Assembly (NCBI RefSeq): GCF_000730425.1
Contig: NZ_CP008896.1
Location: 5,332,001 to 5,396,000 of the forward strand
Source of the DNA: Pseudomonas fluorescens
Lineage (GTDB): Bacteria; Pseudomonadota; Gammaproteobacteria; Pseudomonadales; Pseudomonadaceae
Length of the DNA: 64,000 bases
Direction of reading: 5' to 3'
This document shows, piece after piece, positions 9,901 through 18,498 of this stretch. The notes under the pieces were generated by a model. The model was given only the letters and a program-made list of their open reading frames with translations. It made no database searches and was not told the DNA's origin. The stretch's first letter is position 1, and every line of letters starts with the position of its first letter. The position numbers and the translations under genes were made by a program.

Positions 9901-10820
9901 ACTTTCTCAACCTCCGGACGGCCCAGGATGCCGGTCGGCCGGAATAACAGCACCAGAACCAATAGACCGAATGCCACCACGTCCTTGTACTGGTCGCCGA
10001 AGATATCGGCGCCAAAGGCTTCGGCCACACCCAGCACCAGCCCGCCGAGCATCGCGCCCGGAATGCTGCCGATGCCGCCCAATACCGCTGCAGTGAAGGC
10101 CTTGAGGCCCACCAGGAAGCCGGCATTGGGGTTGATCACGCCATACTGCATGCTCAGCAACACGGCGGCGACGGCGGCCAGTGCGGCACCGATGACGAAG
10201 GTCAGGGCAATGATGTTGTTGGTGTTGATGCCCAACAGGTTGGCCATCTTGATGTCTTCGGCACAGGCCCGGCAGGCACGTCCCAGACGGGAGCGGGAGA
10301 TGAACAGGGTCAGGCCCAGCATCGCCACCAGGGTGACGACGAAGACCAGGATCTGCATGTAGGAAATCAGGACTTCTTCTGCACCGCCCGGGCCAAAGGA
10401 AATACTTCCCGGGATCAGGTTGGGAATGGACTTGTCCTTGGAGTCCTGGGACAGCAATACGGTGTTCTGCAGGAAAATCGACATGCCGATGGCCGAAATC
10501 AACGGGATCAGACGGTTGCTGCCACGCAAGGGGCGGTATGCAACGCGTTCGATACTGTAGCCGTAGGCACTGGTTACGACGATCGACGCCAGGAACGCGG
10601 CAGTCATCAGCAGCGGCAGGGAGTGGATACCCATCATGGCCAGCCCGGCAAGGGCGATGAAGGCCACGTAGGAGCCAATCATGTACACCTCGCCATGGGC
10701 GAAGTTGATCATTCCAATGATGCCGTAAACCATTGTGTAGCCAATGGCTATCAAGGCATAGGTGCTGCCAATGGTCAGGCCATTAACCAGCTGTTGGAAA
10801 AAATGATAGATCTCAGGCAT
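9897..10820 (-). CDS. braD: Branched-chain amino-acid ABC transporter permease (LivH/BraD)
   Basis: A 307-residue permease with about eight membrane helices. Diagnostic segments are [19 protein letters not shown] with [12 protein letters not shown] near the N-terminus and [17 protein letters not shown], the EAA-like coupling loop, near residue 190. It pairs with BraE to form the channel. It is the first gene of the braDEFG block and lies 228 bases downstream of braC across a terminator. Confidence 0.95.
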
Positions 10821-10995
10821 TACAGCGCTCCTAAAAACCCGATACGCATTTCACTGGTGGAGTCATCTTCCAGCTTGGTGCTGTGTTCTGTGACCACATT
10901 TGCACAAAGCATTTGCCAGCGAACCGCTGGTGACGGTTTTAAGATTTTCAGGTGAACCAGCGCCCGGATCGCGGGTGCGTGGCCCATAAACCTCG

Positions 10996-11026
10996 TAAAA
11001 CAAAACCCACTGCTTGCACAGTGGGC
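10996..11026 (-). terminator. Intrinsic terminator after braC
   Basis: Minus strand stem AGCCCACTG / CAGTGGGTT with a short loop, followed by TTTGTTTTA. It lies between braC and braD. It should let braC mRNA accumulate above that of braDEFG, as expected for a binding protein needed in excess. Confidence 0.75.
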
Positions 11027-11048
11027 TTGTTGTCCAGTAACGCCTGGC

Positions 11049-12179
11049 TTACTGAGGGGAAACTTCGGTTTTTGGTTTACCGAAGTGCCATTCGTAGACC
11101 ACGAACTTGAAGTCTTTCAGGTCGCCCTTGGCATCGAAGCTCAGGTCGCCGGTTGGGGTCTTGAAGGTACCCGCGTGGATGGCTGCGGCGACTTTCGTTG
11201 CGTCGTCGCTGGTGCCGGCAGCCTTGACACCGTCGGCAATCAACTGCACGGCGGAGTAGGCCGGGAATACGAACGGGCCGCTTGGGTCCTTGCCGTCGGC
11301 CTTGATCGCGTCAACGATGGCTTTGTTGGCAGGTTCAGCGTCGAACGACTTCGGCAGTGTTACCAGCAGACCTTCGGCAGCACCCTGGGCGATTTGCGAG
11401 ATGGAGTCGTTACCCACGCCTTCCGGCCCCATGAACTTGGCTTTCAGGCCTTTTTCCTGGGATTGGCGCAGGATCAGGCCCAGCTCTGGGTGGTAGCCGC
11501 CGTAGTAGACGAAGTCGACGTTGGCTTGCTTGAGCTTCTGGATGATCGAGGAGAAGTCCTTGTCGCCGGCGTTCAGGCCTTCGAAGACGGCAACCTTGGT
11601 ACCTTTGCTTTCGAGGGTTTGCTTGACCGCAGTGGCGATGCCTTCACCGTATTGTTGCTTGTCGTGCAGCACTGCGACGACTTTCGGCTTGACGTGGTCG
11701 GCGATGTAGTTGCCGGCCGCCGGGCCCTGGGCGCTGTCCAGGCCGATGGTACGGAAGACCAGCTTGTACCCACGGGAAGTGATTTCCGGGCTGGTGGCAG
11801 CCGGGGTGATCATGATCACGCCTTCGTCTTCATAGATATCGGACGCTGGCTGAGTGGAGCTGGAGCAGAGGTGACCGACCACGAACTTGACGCCGTCGTT
11901 GACCACTTTGTTGGCTACGGCAACCGCTTGTTTAGGGTCGCAGGCGTCGTCGTATTCCTTGGCTTCGAGCATCTTGCCGTCGACACCGCCTTTGGCGTTG
12001 ATGTCCTTGATGGCTTGCTTGGCACCGATGAACTGCATGTCGCCATACTGGGTCACTGGGCCGGTCTTGGGGCCGGCAATACCGATCTTGATGGTGTCAG
12101 CTGCGAACGAATGGCCGGCAACCCCAGCCAGGACCATAGCGGCAAACAGTTTGGAAATCTGCTTAGTAGCCTTATTCAT
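11049..12179 (-). CDS. braC: Branched-chain amino-acid periplasmic binding protein (BraC)
   Basis: A 376-residue LivJ/LivK-type binding protein with a signal peptide (MNKATKQISKLFAAMVLAG, cleavage after SFA). The mature part starts ADTIKIGIAGPKTGPVTQYG. Typical Leu/Ile/Val-binding segments follow: VVGHLCSSSTQPASDIYEDEG, with one Cys pairing with that of DDACDPKQA, and FVYYGGYHPELGLILRQ. It captures branched-chain amino acids for BraDEFG. It sits upstream of the permease genes, separated by a terminator. Confidence 0.96.
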   Translation of the reverse strand: MNKATKQISKLFAAMVLAGVAGHSFAADTIKIGIAGPKTGPVTQYGDMQFIGAKQAIKDINAKGGVDGKMLEAKEYDDACDPKQAVAVANKVVNDGVKFVVGHLCSSSTQPASDIYEDEGVIMITPAATSPEITSRGYKLVFRTIGLDSAQGPAAGNYIADHVKPKVVAVLHDKQQYGEGIATAVKQTLESKGTKVAVFEGLNAGDKDFSSIIQKLKQANVDFVYYGGYHPELGLILRQSQEKGLKAKFMGPEGVGNDSISQIAQGAAEGLLVTLPKSFDAEPANKAIVDAIKADGKDPSGPFVFPAYSAVQLIADGVKAAGTSDDATKVAAAIHAGTFKTPTGDLSFDAKGDLKDFKFVVYEWHFGKPKTEVSPQ

Positions 12180-12518
12180 AGTGCTCCACTCTTACTGTTG
12201 TATTTTTTATAGTTCTAGCGGCCTTGTGGGCAGCAGAACCGGATCAGATATCTCGGATATCCCCCGGCAGCGGCCTGGCAACTGTACCGGTACAGTGTAG
12301 AGCGCCGGTTGATCGCTTGAAAAGCTGGCAGCTGGGGGCAAAAGCCGACGGTGTCGCTTAAGTGAAAGAAAAAGACAGAATTGCGGCGGGTGAATGCCAG
12401 AGTCTCGGCAATCCTTGGCGTTCCTGACACTTTCAATCGGTGCCTCAATTGCAACTGGGTTTTTCTAGGGAAGTCTCGACGGTATGATTGCGCCGATTTT
12501 TTCCTCAGGTGAGTTCCC
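12180..12518. other. braC upstream region (339 bp), no gene seen
   Basis: The gap holds the braC promoter on the minus strand and the promoter of the DUF2288 gene on the plus strand. The only striking structure is a 16-bp perfect palindrome at 12281-12296, listed separately. No convincing ORF or RNA gene is seen. Confidence 0.5.
12281..12296. promoter_or_regulatory. 16-bp perfect palindrome ACTGTACCGGTACAGT, candidate operator
   Basis: ACTGTACCGGTACAGT is a perfect 8+8 palindrome, 102 bp upstream of the braC start. Such GTAC-centred palindromes are typical dimeric repressor sites (for example GntR/MocR type). The binding protein is unknown and no such regulator is encoded nearby. Confidence 0.4.
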
Positions 12519-12824
12519 ATGACGCAAGAACCTAGCACCCTCTATGCCAAGCTGCTCGGCGAAACCGCGGAAATTTCCTGGAAGGAACTCGAACCGTTCT
12601 TTGCCAAGGGTGCCCTATTGTGGGTCGACGCTGGGCTGGATTTGATCGAAGCCGCCGAGGGAATGGCTGCGGACAACCGTGACAAAGTGGCTGCCTGGCT
12701 GGCCTCGGGGAGCCTTGGCGAAGTGTCTGCGACGCGGGCATTGGACTTGGTGGCGCGTGATCCGAGCCTGTGGGCGGTGGTGGTTTCGCCGTGGATTCTG
12801 ATCCAGGAAAGGGCATCGAATTAA
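12519..12824 (+). CDS. DUF2288-family small protein
   Basis: A 101-residue soluble protein (MTQEPSTLYAKLLGETAEI). The conserved pattern includes the ISWKELEPFFAKGALLWVD segment, and the C-terminus ends in WAVVVSPWILIQERA, the motif typical of DUF2288. Function is unknown. It is a single gene divergent from braC and has an AGGTGAG-like ribosome-binding site before its ATG. No signal peptide or membrane segment. Confidence 0.8.
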   Translation: MTQEPSTLYAKLLGETAEISWKELEPFFAKGALLWVDAGLDLIEAAEGMAADNRDKVAAWLASGSLGEVSATRALDLVARDPSLWAVVVSPWILIQERASN

Positions 12825-13129
12825 ATGTTTGCACTTAAATGGTGCGCGTTTTTCCCGGTGGGAAGTGTGTAGCGGAGTAACCGCTTTCCCCATGATGGCA
12901 ACTGGCCGTGAAGAAAGGTCACAGGCGAGGGTGACGTAAACGTCATGGGAACAGTTTTGCGGGCTGCGAATGGCCCGGGGAATTGTTTCTTGGTGTGGCA
13001 AGATTATGGATATTTGTTGCCTGGTAGACTGCTTTCGCGAGCAAGCCCGCTCCCACAGTTGATCGCATTCCAAGGGTGGAACTCGGTCGAGTTTGGGAGC
13101 GGGCTTGCTCGCGAAGGCCGCGCCGCGGT
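12825..13129. other. 305-bp intergenic region with a REP pair
   Basis: No gene seen. The left part has no clear structure; the right part holds the REP pair listed at 13033-13118. It separates the convergent DUF2288 and tubulin-like genes. Confidence 0.5.
13033..13118. repeat. REP pair between convergent genes
   Basis: Two inverted copies of the GGGAGCGGGCTTGCTCGCGA element at about 13033-13060 and 13094-13116. They end a few bases before the stop codon of the tubulin-like gene and so probably form its 3' boundary. Confidence 0.85.
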
Positions 13130-15310
13130 CTAGGCCGTCTTCCCGGTATGGTTATTCAAGGAAATAACCTTGGTCTTGCCAATCCGGTGACGATAAATTT
13201 CGCGCAGGTACTTGATCGCCTTCTTCACACAATCACGCGACAGGCGAATGTCGTTGATCGAGACAAACTTCTCCTTGTCGTTGATCAGCTCGCGGTACTT
13301 CTTCTCATACATCGGCTTGATCGCGTACCAGTTGGTATCGAGGATTTTCGCCGGGTTCTCGAATTCGTTGAGCAACTCGTCGATACGGTCCTCGTCGAAG
13401 TCTTCGTGGATGATGAAATCCAGGATCGAGTTGTCCAGCGTCTCGTCGAAACGGTACGGGTTGCGGGCAAAGCAGCGTTTGATAAAGGCCACGATCAACG
13501 TCAGGAAATCATCCGACAGGCACGGGCTCTTGGCGATCAGGGTGGTCAGGGACAGGTTGGCCGAGGCGCCGATCACCAGGGCGTAGCGTTTGAGGGTGGT
13601 GTTGGGGAACAGGCTGTTGAGGTGGGTCTTGAGCCGGTTCAGGTCCATATAGGACAGTTTGTAGTCCTTGGGCAGCGAGACGATGGACACCACCGACGAG
13701 CAGTTCTTGAAGAAGTGCAGGTCATGCAGGGCCGCTGCGTCGTAGCCGGAGTTCTTGTATTGCTCCAGCGACGCCCGATAACGCTTGGATTCGATCGGTA
13801 GCAGGCTGATACCTTCGATCGCCTGGGTCACCTTGTTGAAGTGGGGTAGGTCGATGGAGCGGAAGAACAGGTCGTCGATGTTCAAGCGTTGTGGTTCTTT
13901 TTCGAACACCTTGAACTTGTCATTCGATGGTGCTGGGGTTTCCGGGACCACGGATTCGGCGTAGGCAATCGCCACCGGCCCGGCCAGGCTCATGAACAGG
14001 TCGTTGGCATCCAGACGAATGGTTTCACCGATATCGATGCCGGCACGGCGGAAATAGTTCTGGTCGTAGTCGGTAGTGACCGCTTGAGCCGTCAGAATAT
14101 TGAAGATCTGTTGTGAGATGTACTGGTTGGCGTGTTTCTCCATGGCATTGACGTCAATGTTCTGGATGTTGCCATCGTCGCTTTCTTCGGCGTAACGCAT
14201 GATGTCGTTGGAGATCAGCATCATGGCGTTCCAGGGGCGAATGCGGCCTTTGACGCTGGCCTCGCTACTGTCTTCATTGGCGAAGTTGTACGAGAAGTCC
14301 CACTCCTCCGAAAGGTATTTGCACAGCAGCCGCCCGGCGTTGATGTGCAGCGCCTCGGACATTTCGCTACGGTGATCGGAGATATTCGGCAGCACGCAAA
14401 TGCCGCTGGTGAAGATCGGCTCGAAGACAAAGGCATGGCCGCTCTTGCTGTCGTGTTCGTCGGCGGGCTTGGTGTCGAAGGTCTTGTTCATGTACGAGTG
14501 TTGTTGGGCCAGGCCAAACTCCGAGGCCATGCCCGAGCCGGTGCCGCCGCCGGCGCTGAAGATCGAGAAGTACAGGCGCGACTGGTTGGCCTTGATCCCG
14601 CAGGAGTCGATCAGGTACGAATGGATCATCTTCCAGTCAGGGCTGGAAAAGCGCTGGGTGTCTTTGTTGAGGATGATCTTGGCCAGGTACTGGCCGAGGA
14701 TCGGTGCGTTACCCGCGCCGCCGGCATGCACTTCCGACAGGTCCATGATTTTCATCTTGCTGTAGTCGCGCAGGAACCCGCTTTTTTCGCCCTTGCGGGA
14801 AAACCGGATACGCCCGGCGATATCTTTGTCGAGGTCACCGAGCATCACCAGGGGTTCCACCAGGAACACCGGCTTGCTGGCCTTGCTGGCGCCCAGGCGC
14901 AAGTTGCTGCGGATCCATTGGGCCGGGCCGTAGCCCTTTTCAACGTAAGACTTGTCTTCGGCACTGAACTCGTTCAGGTAGAACTTGCGGGCGTTGTACA
15001 CCAGCTCCGCTACGTCCAGGGCAATGTTGGACCCACAGCGTCCCAGGCCGATCAGGCAGACCGAGGGAAACGCCTGCTCACTGCGCAACTCGTTGTCACC
15101 GTCAAGGTGCGGTGGGCGCGGGAACACCATGTCACGCAGGCCGTCGAGGTTGTCGAGGATCCGGTCAGTGTTGGTTTCGGTGAAGTACAGGTATTGCTGG
15201 GTGGCCAGCGCACGTTGACTGCTCAATGACTTCGAAGCTGAGGGTTTTTCCGCAGGAGCTGCCAGCAACACGTCGGATACCGCAGTAACAGAATTATTTT
15301 TAGAAGTCAT
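13130..15310 (-). CDS. Tubulin/FtsZ-superfamily GTPase, 726 residues, standing alone
   Basis: A large tubulin/FtsZ-like GTPase. After about 85 variable residues comes a Rossmann start, VCLIGLGRCGSNIALDVAELV. The tubulin signature loop T4 is SAGGGTGSGMASEFG near residue 253. A T6/H7-like helix follows (MMLISNDIMRYAEE), then a T7-like loop near 433, IRLDANDLFMSLAGPVAIAYA, with the paired acids (D-x-x-D) that complete the neighbour's GTPase site in polymers. About 290 residues follow, too long for a minimal FtsZ. It is not cell-division FtsZ, which is about 390-400 residues and sits in the dcw cluster. It lacks a signal peptide. It may build a cytoskeletal filament or act in membrane remodelling like the FtsZ-like families. 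No partner gene is adjacent. GTPase fold confident, role unknown. Confidence 0.82.
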   Translation of the reverse strand: MTSKNNSVTAVSDVLLAAPAEKPSASKSLSSQRALATQQYLYFTETNTDRILDNLDGLRDMVFPRPPHLDGDNELRSEQAFPSVCLIGLGRCGSNIALDVAELVYNARKFYLNEFSAEDKSYVEKGYGPAQWIRSNLRLGASKASKPVFLVEPLVMLGDLDKDIAGRIRFSRKGEKSGFLRDYSKMKIMDLSEVHAGGAGNAPILGQYLAKIILNKDTQRFSSPDWKMIHSYLIDSCGIKANQSRLYFSIFSAGGGTGSGMASEFGLAQQHSYMNKTFDTKPADEHDSKSGHAFVFEPIFTSGICVLPNISDHRSEMSEALHINAGRLLCKYLSEEWDFSYNFANEDSSEASVKGRIRPWNAMMLISNDIMRYAEESDDGNIQNIDVNAMEKHANQYISQQIFNILTAQAVTTDYDQNYFRRAGIDIGETIRLDANDLFMSLAGPVAIAYAESVVPETPAPSNDKFKVFEKEPQRLNIDDLFFRSIDLPHFNKVTQAIEGISLLPIESKRYRASLEQYKNSGYDAAALHDLHFFKNCSSVVSIVSLPKDYKLSYMDLNRLKTHLNSLFPNTTLKRYALVIGASANLSLTTLIAKSPCLSDDFLTLIVAFIKRCFARNPYRFDETLDNSILDFIIHEDFDEDRIDELLNEFENPAKILDTNWYAIKPMYEKKYRELINDKEKFVSINDIRLSRDCVKKAIKYLREIYRHRIGKTKVISLNNHTGKTA

Positions 15311-15518
15311 TGTGCGCCATGTGCCTGGACGGATGGCTGGAAAGCATCAAAGAGCCATCACCGAATGAGAGTTCGCGACTTTTACAGTGCGTTTAGGCCT
15401 CGGCGCTCAGGCTTAACCCTAGTGTTTCTAGGGAAAAGCGACGCCGGACTCCCATGAATCGGCCGTTCGTCGGCGTTCTTTAATCAAAATGATGGCTATA
15501 TGCCGAGTCCTGTGCGCT

Positions 15519-17765
15519 TCAGCGGATGGGGCGTACAACCGATGATGTGTCTTTGCCACCCGCCAGGCTCAAGGGGGAGAGTGGGTTGTGCTGGTCAAGC
15601 GCCATGATCGCGGCGCTGACTTCACTGGCCGGCAGCGCAGCACTGAGAAGGTAACCCTGCACGTAGTCGCAACCATGCTTGATCAGAAGCTCCAGTTGTT
15701 GCGGGGTCTCCACCCCTTCGGTGATGACCTGCAGATGCAGGGTGTGGGCCATCGCGATGATCGCCTGGACAATCTCCATATCGCTGGTGGATTTGGGAAT
15801 GTCCTGGATAAAGGAGCGGTCGATCTTCAAGGTATTGAGGGGCAGGCGCTTGAGGTAGGAAAGGGAAGAATAGCCGGTGCCGAAGTCGTCGATGGACAGT
15901 GCAACCCCCAGCGCGCGGATTTGCCGCAGCAGGACCAGGGTGCTGCTGATGTTGCCCATCAAGGCATTTTCGGTCACTTCCAGTTCCAGGCGACTGGCCG
16001 CAATGCCGCTGCTGCGCAAGGCGTATTCGATTTCATCCGCCAGTTCGTCACGGGCCAGGTTCAGGGCTGAACAGTTGACGGCCATGGTCAGCTCCGGGTG
16101 GCCCTGGCCTGACAGCCAGCCCAGGTCGGCGCAGGCCTGGCGCAGTACCCAGTTGTCCAGCTCGGCGATCAGGCCGTTGTTTTCAGCAATACTGATAAAC
16201 CGCTCGGGTGCCAGCAGCCCATGTTGCGGATGTTGCCAGCGCACCAGGGCTTCGAGCCGGGTGACCTTGCCTTTGCGCAGGTCAAGGATTGGCTGGTAGT
16301 GCAGGACCAGCTCTTTTTGGTTACGCAACGCGTTACGCAGTTCCTCTTCCAGCTGCAGTTCAAGAGAGGCCCGGGTTTTCAGGTTGGAGCTGAAGAAGTT
16401 CAGGCTGTTACGCCCAGCATCTTTGGATTGGTACAGCGCCAGGTCCGCCGTTTTCAACAATTCCTCGCTGGTGATGCCATCTTCGGGAAACACGCTGATA
16501 CCGATGCTGGTGGTCATCACCATGCGCCGGCCGGCCAGTTCGATGGGCTCTTTCATCTTCTGCATGATACGCAAGGCCATGTGTCGCGCTTCGTCGCGAT
16601 GATGGATGTTGATCAGGATGCAGAACTCATCGCCGCCGAACCGGGCCACCACATCGTTATGGCTGCGTACCGAACTCTTGATGTGCCCGGCCAGGACTGT
16701 CAGTAGCTCATCGCCGGCATCATGGCCCAGGCTGTCGTTGATCCGCTTGAAGTGGTCGATGTCGAGGAAGATGACCGCCAGCATGCCCCCGACCTGAGCT
16801 TTCTGTGCGAGCTTTTCGGCAAAGATCTGGTTGAAGCCCCGGCGATTGAGCAGGCTGGTCAAGGCATCGAAGTGGGCCACTTGCTGCAGGGATGCCCGCG
16901 CCTGGTCCAGTTCGCTAAGCAACGCATTGACCCGACGCAGGTCGCGCTCCTTGTGCTGCAGTTTCTTGTCGGCGAGGGCGGCGCTGATGCTACTGCCAAT
17001 CACCAGCAAGGTGATGACGGCTACCGACAGGCCCAGTTGCGTCGGGTTGTTGTCGATTGGCAATGACGGTACGGCCCCCGTGGGCACCAGCAATTGCATG
17101 GCGGCCATGCCGGTGAAGTGCATGCTGATAATACCGGCGCCCAGCACCAGGCTGGCAGCGTACTTGAGCAGTTGGTGGAACATTCCGCTGCCATTGCGCA
17201 GGTAACGGGACAACAACAAGGCCGCCAGGCTGGCGCCGATGGCGATTGCCACCGACAACCCGAACAACCCGCTGGAAAAATACACCTGGGCCTCGGAGCG
17301 CATGGCAGACATGCCCACGTAATGCATCAGGGCGATGCCCAGGCCCATCCAGATGGACGCCACCAGATACTGAGGCAAGCGCAGTTGGGCGTGACTGAGG
17401 GTTTTCATGGCGAACAACGACGCGATCATTGCGATCAGCAATGAGGCAAAGGTCATGAACAGCTCGTAATGGATGGCGATGGGCGCCTGGAATGCCAGCA
17501 TGCTGATGAAGTGAGTCGACCAGATGCCGCCAGCCAGGCAACCGGCGCCGATCCAACGCCAGCGGCGTAGTGCCGTCAGGTTGTCAACGTGGCCGACCCG
17601 CTCGGCCATGTCCAGGGTGCCGAAGCCCGCTGCGCAGGCAACCAGGTACGCCAGTAGCACCAGGAACGGGTTATGGGTGCAATTGAGCAATAAGTGCCCG
17701 CTCTCGGGAAGGGCGGTAAAAAAATGCAGACCCAGCCATTCCATAGCATGTCCCGTTTGAGCCAT
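15519..17765 (-). CDS. mucR: MHYT-GGDEF-EAL cyclic-di-GMP enzyme (MucR-like)
   Basis: A 748-residue inner-membrane protein. The N-terminal 250 residues form the seven-helix MHYT sensor with motifs THFISM, MHYVGM and MHFTGM, which are proposed to bind copper and sense O2, CO or NO. Next is a diguanylate cyclase domain with RFGGDEF near residue 380. The position of the inhibitory RxxD site reads SHND, so product inhibition may be lost. The C-terminal phosphodiesterase domain has EALVRW, TENALM, DDFGTGYSS and TEGVET, all expected for an active EAL. The order and size match MucR of P. aeruginosa, which supports alginate synthesis. A second ATG at residue 8 (17744) is also a possible start. Confidence 0.92.
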   Translation of the reverse strand: MAQTGHAMEWLGLHFFTALPESGHLLLNCTHNPFLVLLAYLVACAAGFGTLDMAERVGHVDNLTALRRWRWIGAGCLAGGIWSTHFISMLAFQAPIAIHYELFMTFASLLIAMIASLFAMKTLSHAQLRLPQYLVASIWMGLGIALMHYVGMSAMRSEAQVYFSSGLFGLSVAIAIGASLAALLLSRYLRNGSGMFHQLLKYAASLVLGAGIISMHFTGMAAMQLLVPTGAVPSLPIDNNPTQLGLSVAVITLLVIGSSISAALADKKLQHKERDLRRVNALLSELDQARASLQQVAHFDALTSLLNRRGFNQIFAEKLAQKAQVGGMLAVIFLDIDHFKRINDSLGHDAGDELLTVLAGHIKSSVRSHNDVVARFGGDEFCILINIHHRDEARHMALRIMQKMKEPIELAGRRMVMTTSIGISVFPEDGITSEELLKTADLALYQSKDAGRNSLNFFSSNLKTRASLELQLEEELRNALRNQKELVLHYQPILDLRKGKVTRLEALVRWQHPQHGLLAPERFISIAENNGLIAELDNWVLRQACADLGWLSGQGHPELTMAVNCSALNLARDELADEIEYALRSSGIAASRLELEVTENALMGNISSTLVLLRQIRALGVALSIDDFGTGYSSLSYLKRLPLNTLKIDRSFIQDIPKSTSDMEIVQAIIAMAHTLHLQVITEGVETPQQLELLIKHGCDYVQGYLLSAALPASEVSAAIMALDQHNPLSPLSLAGGKDTSSVVRPIR

Positions 17766-17885
17766 CTCGTGTCACGGCGCGCAGCGATGACCTATGGAGT
17801 CGAGTATAGAAGGCTCAATGGAATCGCAAGCAGTAATGGCATTTTGATTGCTTCGATTTTGGCATGCCGGCCATAGCCAATAGTG

Positions 17886-18254
17886 CTAAGCGCTGATGGG
17901 CAACTCGTACTCGTAGGGCGCTTGCTCCAGCGGCGCCAGGCCGAACGCGGCGCGTGCCGCGTCGCAGTCGGCATTCGCTTCCCCCTGGCTCCATGAAGCC
18001 TCGAACTCCCGGCACACGCTGGAACGCTGTTCATAGATCGAGCAACGAGTAGCGCTGCCCACTTCGCCTTCCAGGCTGCAGCAACGCGCCGGTTTTCGGT
18101 CGGTGCCGATCATCGCCACTCGGCTGGGGTTGATCTGCACCACCAGTTCATCGGGCACGGTACCGCCTGATGAGGCGCATTCGCCCCAAAAGAAAGACAC
18201 GCGAAAGTGTGAACAGCAGGCACCGCAATTCAGACACGGACTGGCATCGGGCAT
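17886..18254 (-). CDS. YkgJ-family cysteine-cluster protein
   Basis: A 122-residue soluble protein. The N-terminal motif PCLNCGACCSHF is followed by WGEC, RCCSLEG, TRCSIYEQRSSVCREF, the Cys pattern of the YkgJ/UPF0153 family, which is predicted to chelate Zn or an Fe-S cluster. The C-terminal end carries RAAFGLAPLE. Function is not established. It stands alone, with the MHYT gene downstream on the same strand after a gap of about 120 bp. Confidence 0.88.
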   Translation of the reverse strand: MPDASPCLNCGACCSHFRVSFFWGECASSGGTVPDELVVQINPSRVAMIGTDRKPARCCSLEGEVGSATRCSIYEQRSSVCREFEASWSQGEANADCDAARAAFGLAPLEQAPYEYELPISA

Positions 18255-18498
18255 GGCACGTCATCAATAAGAAGTAAGGGGGAACTGCGGAAGGCTCGCT
18301 ATTCTATTCCTGCCAAGGCGCTTGGGAAGGGGGGCGCGTGCTTATTTTTTTGCCGGGCAAACCCTGCTGCCCTGGATGAAATTACGCCCTATCAGCTTTA
18401 CGAATCATTACAGACAACCGCGCTGTGCCTGACTAGATTGCAGGTTCCGGGCAGGATGCGTCGGCATCGAGCCTCTATAACAATAAAGAGACGGACCC

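Noticed and set aside
13130..15310. The tubulin-like gene as cell-division ftsZ
   Set aside because: It is far longer than FtsZ, lacks the FtsZ C-terminal tail and is not in a division gene cluster.
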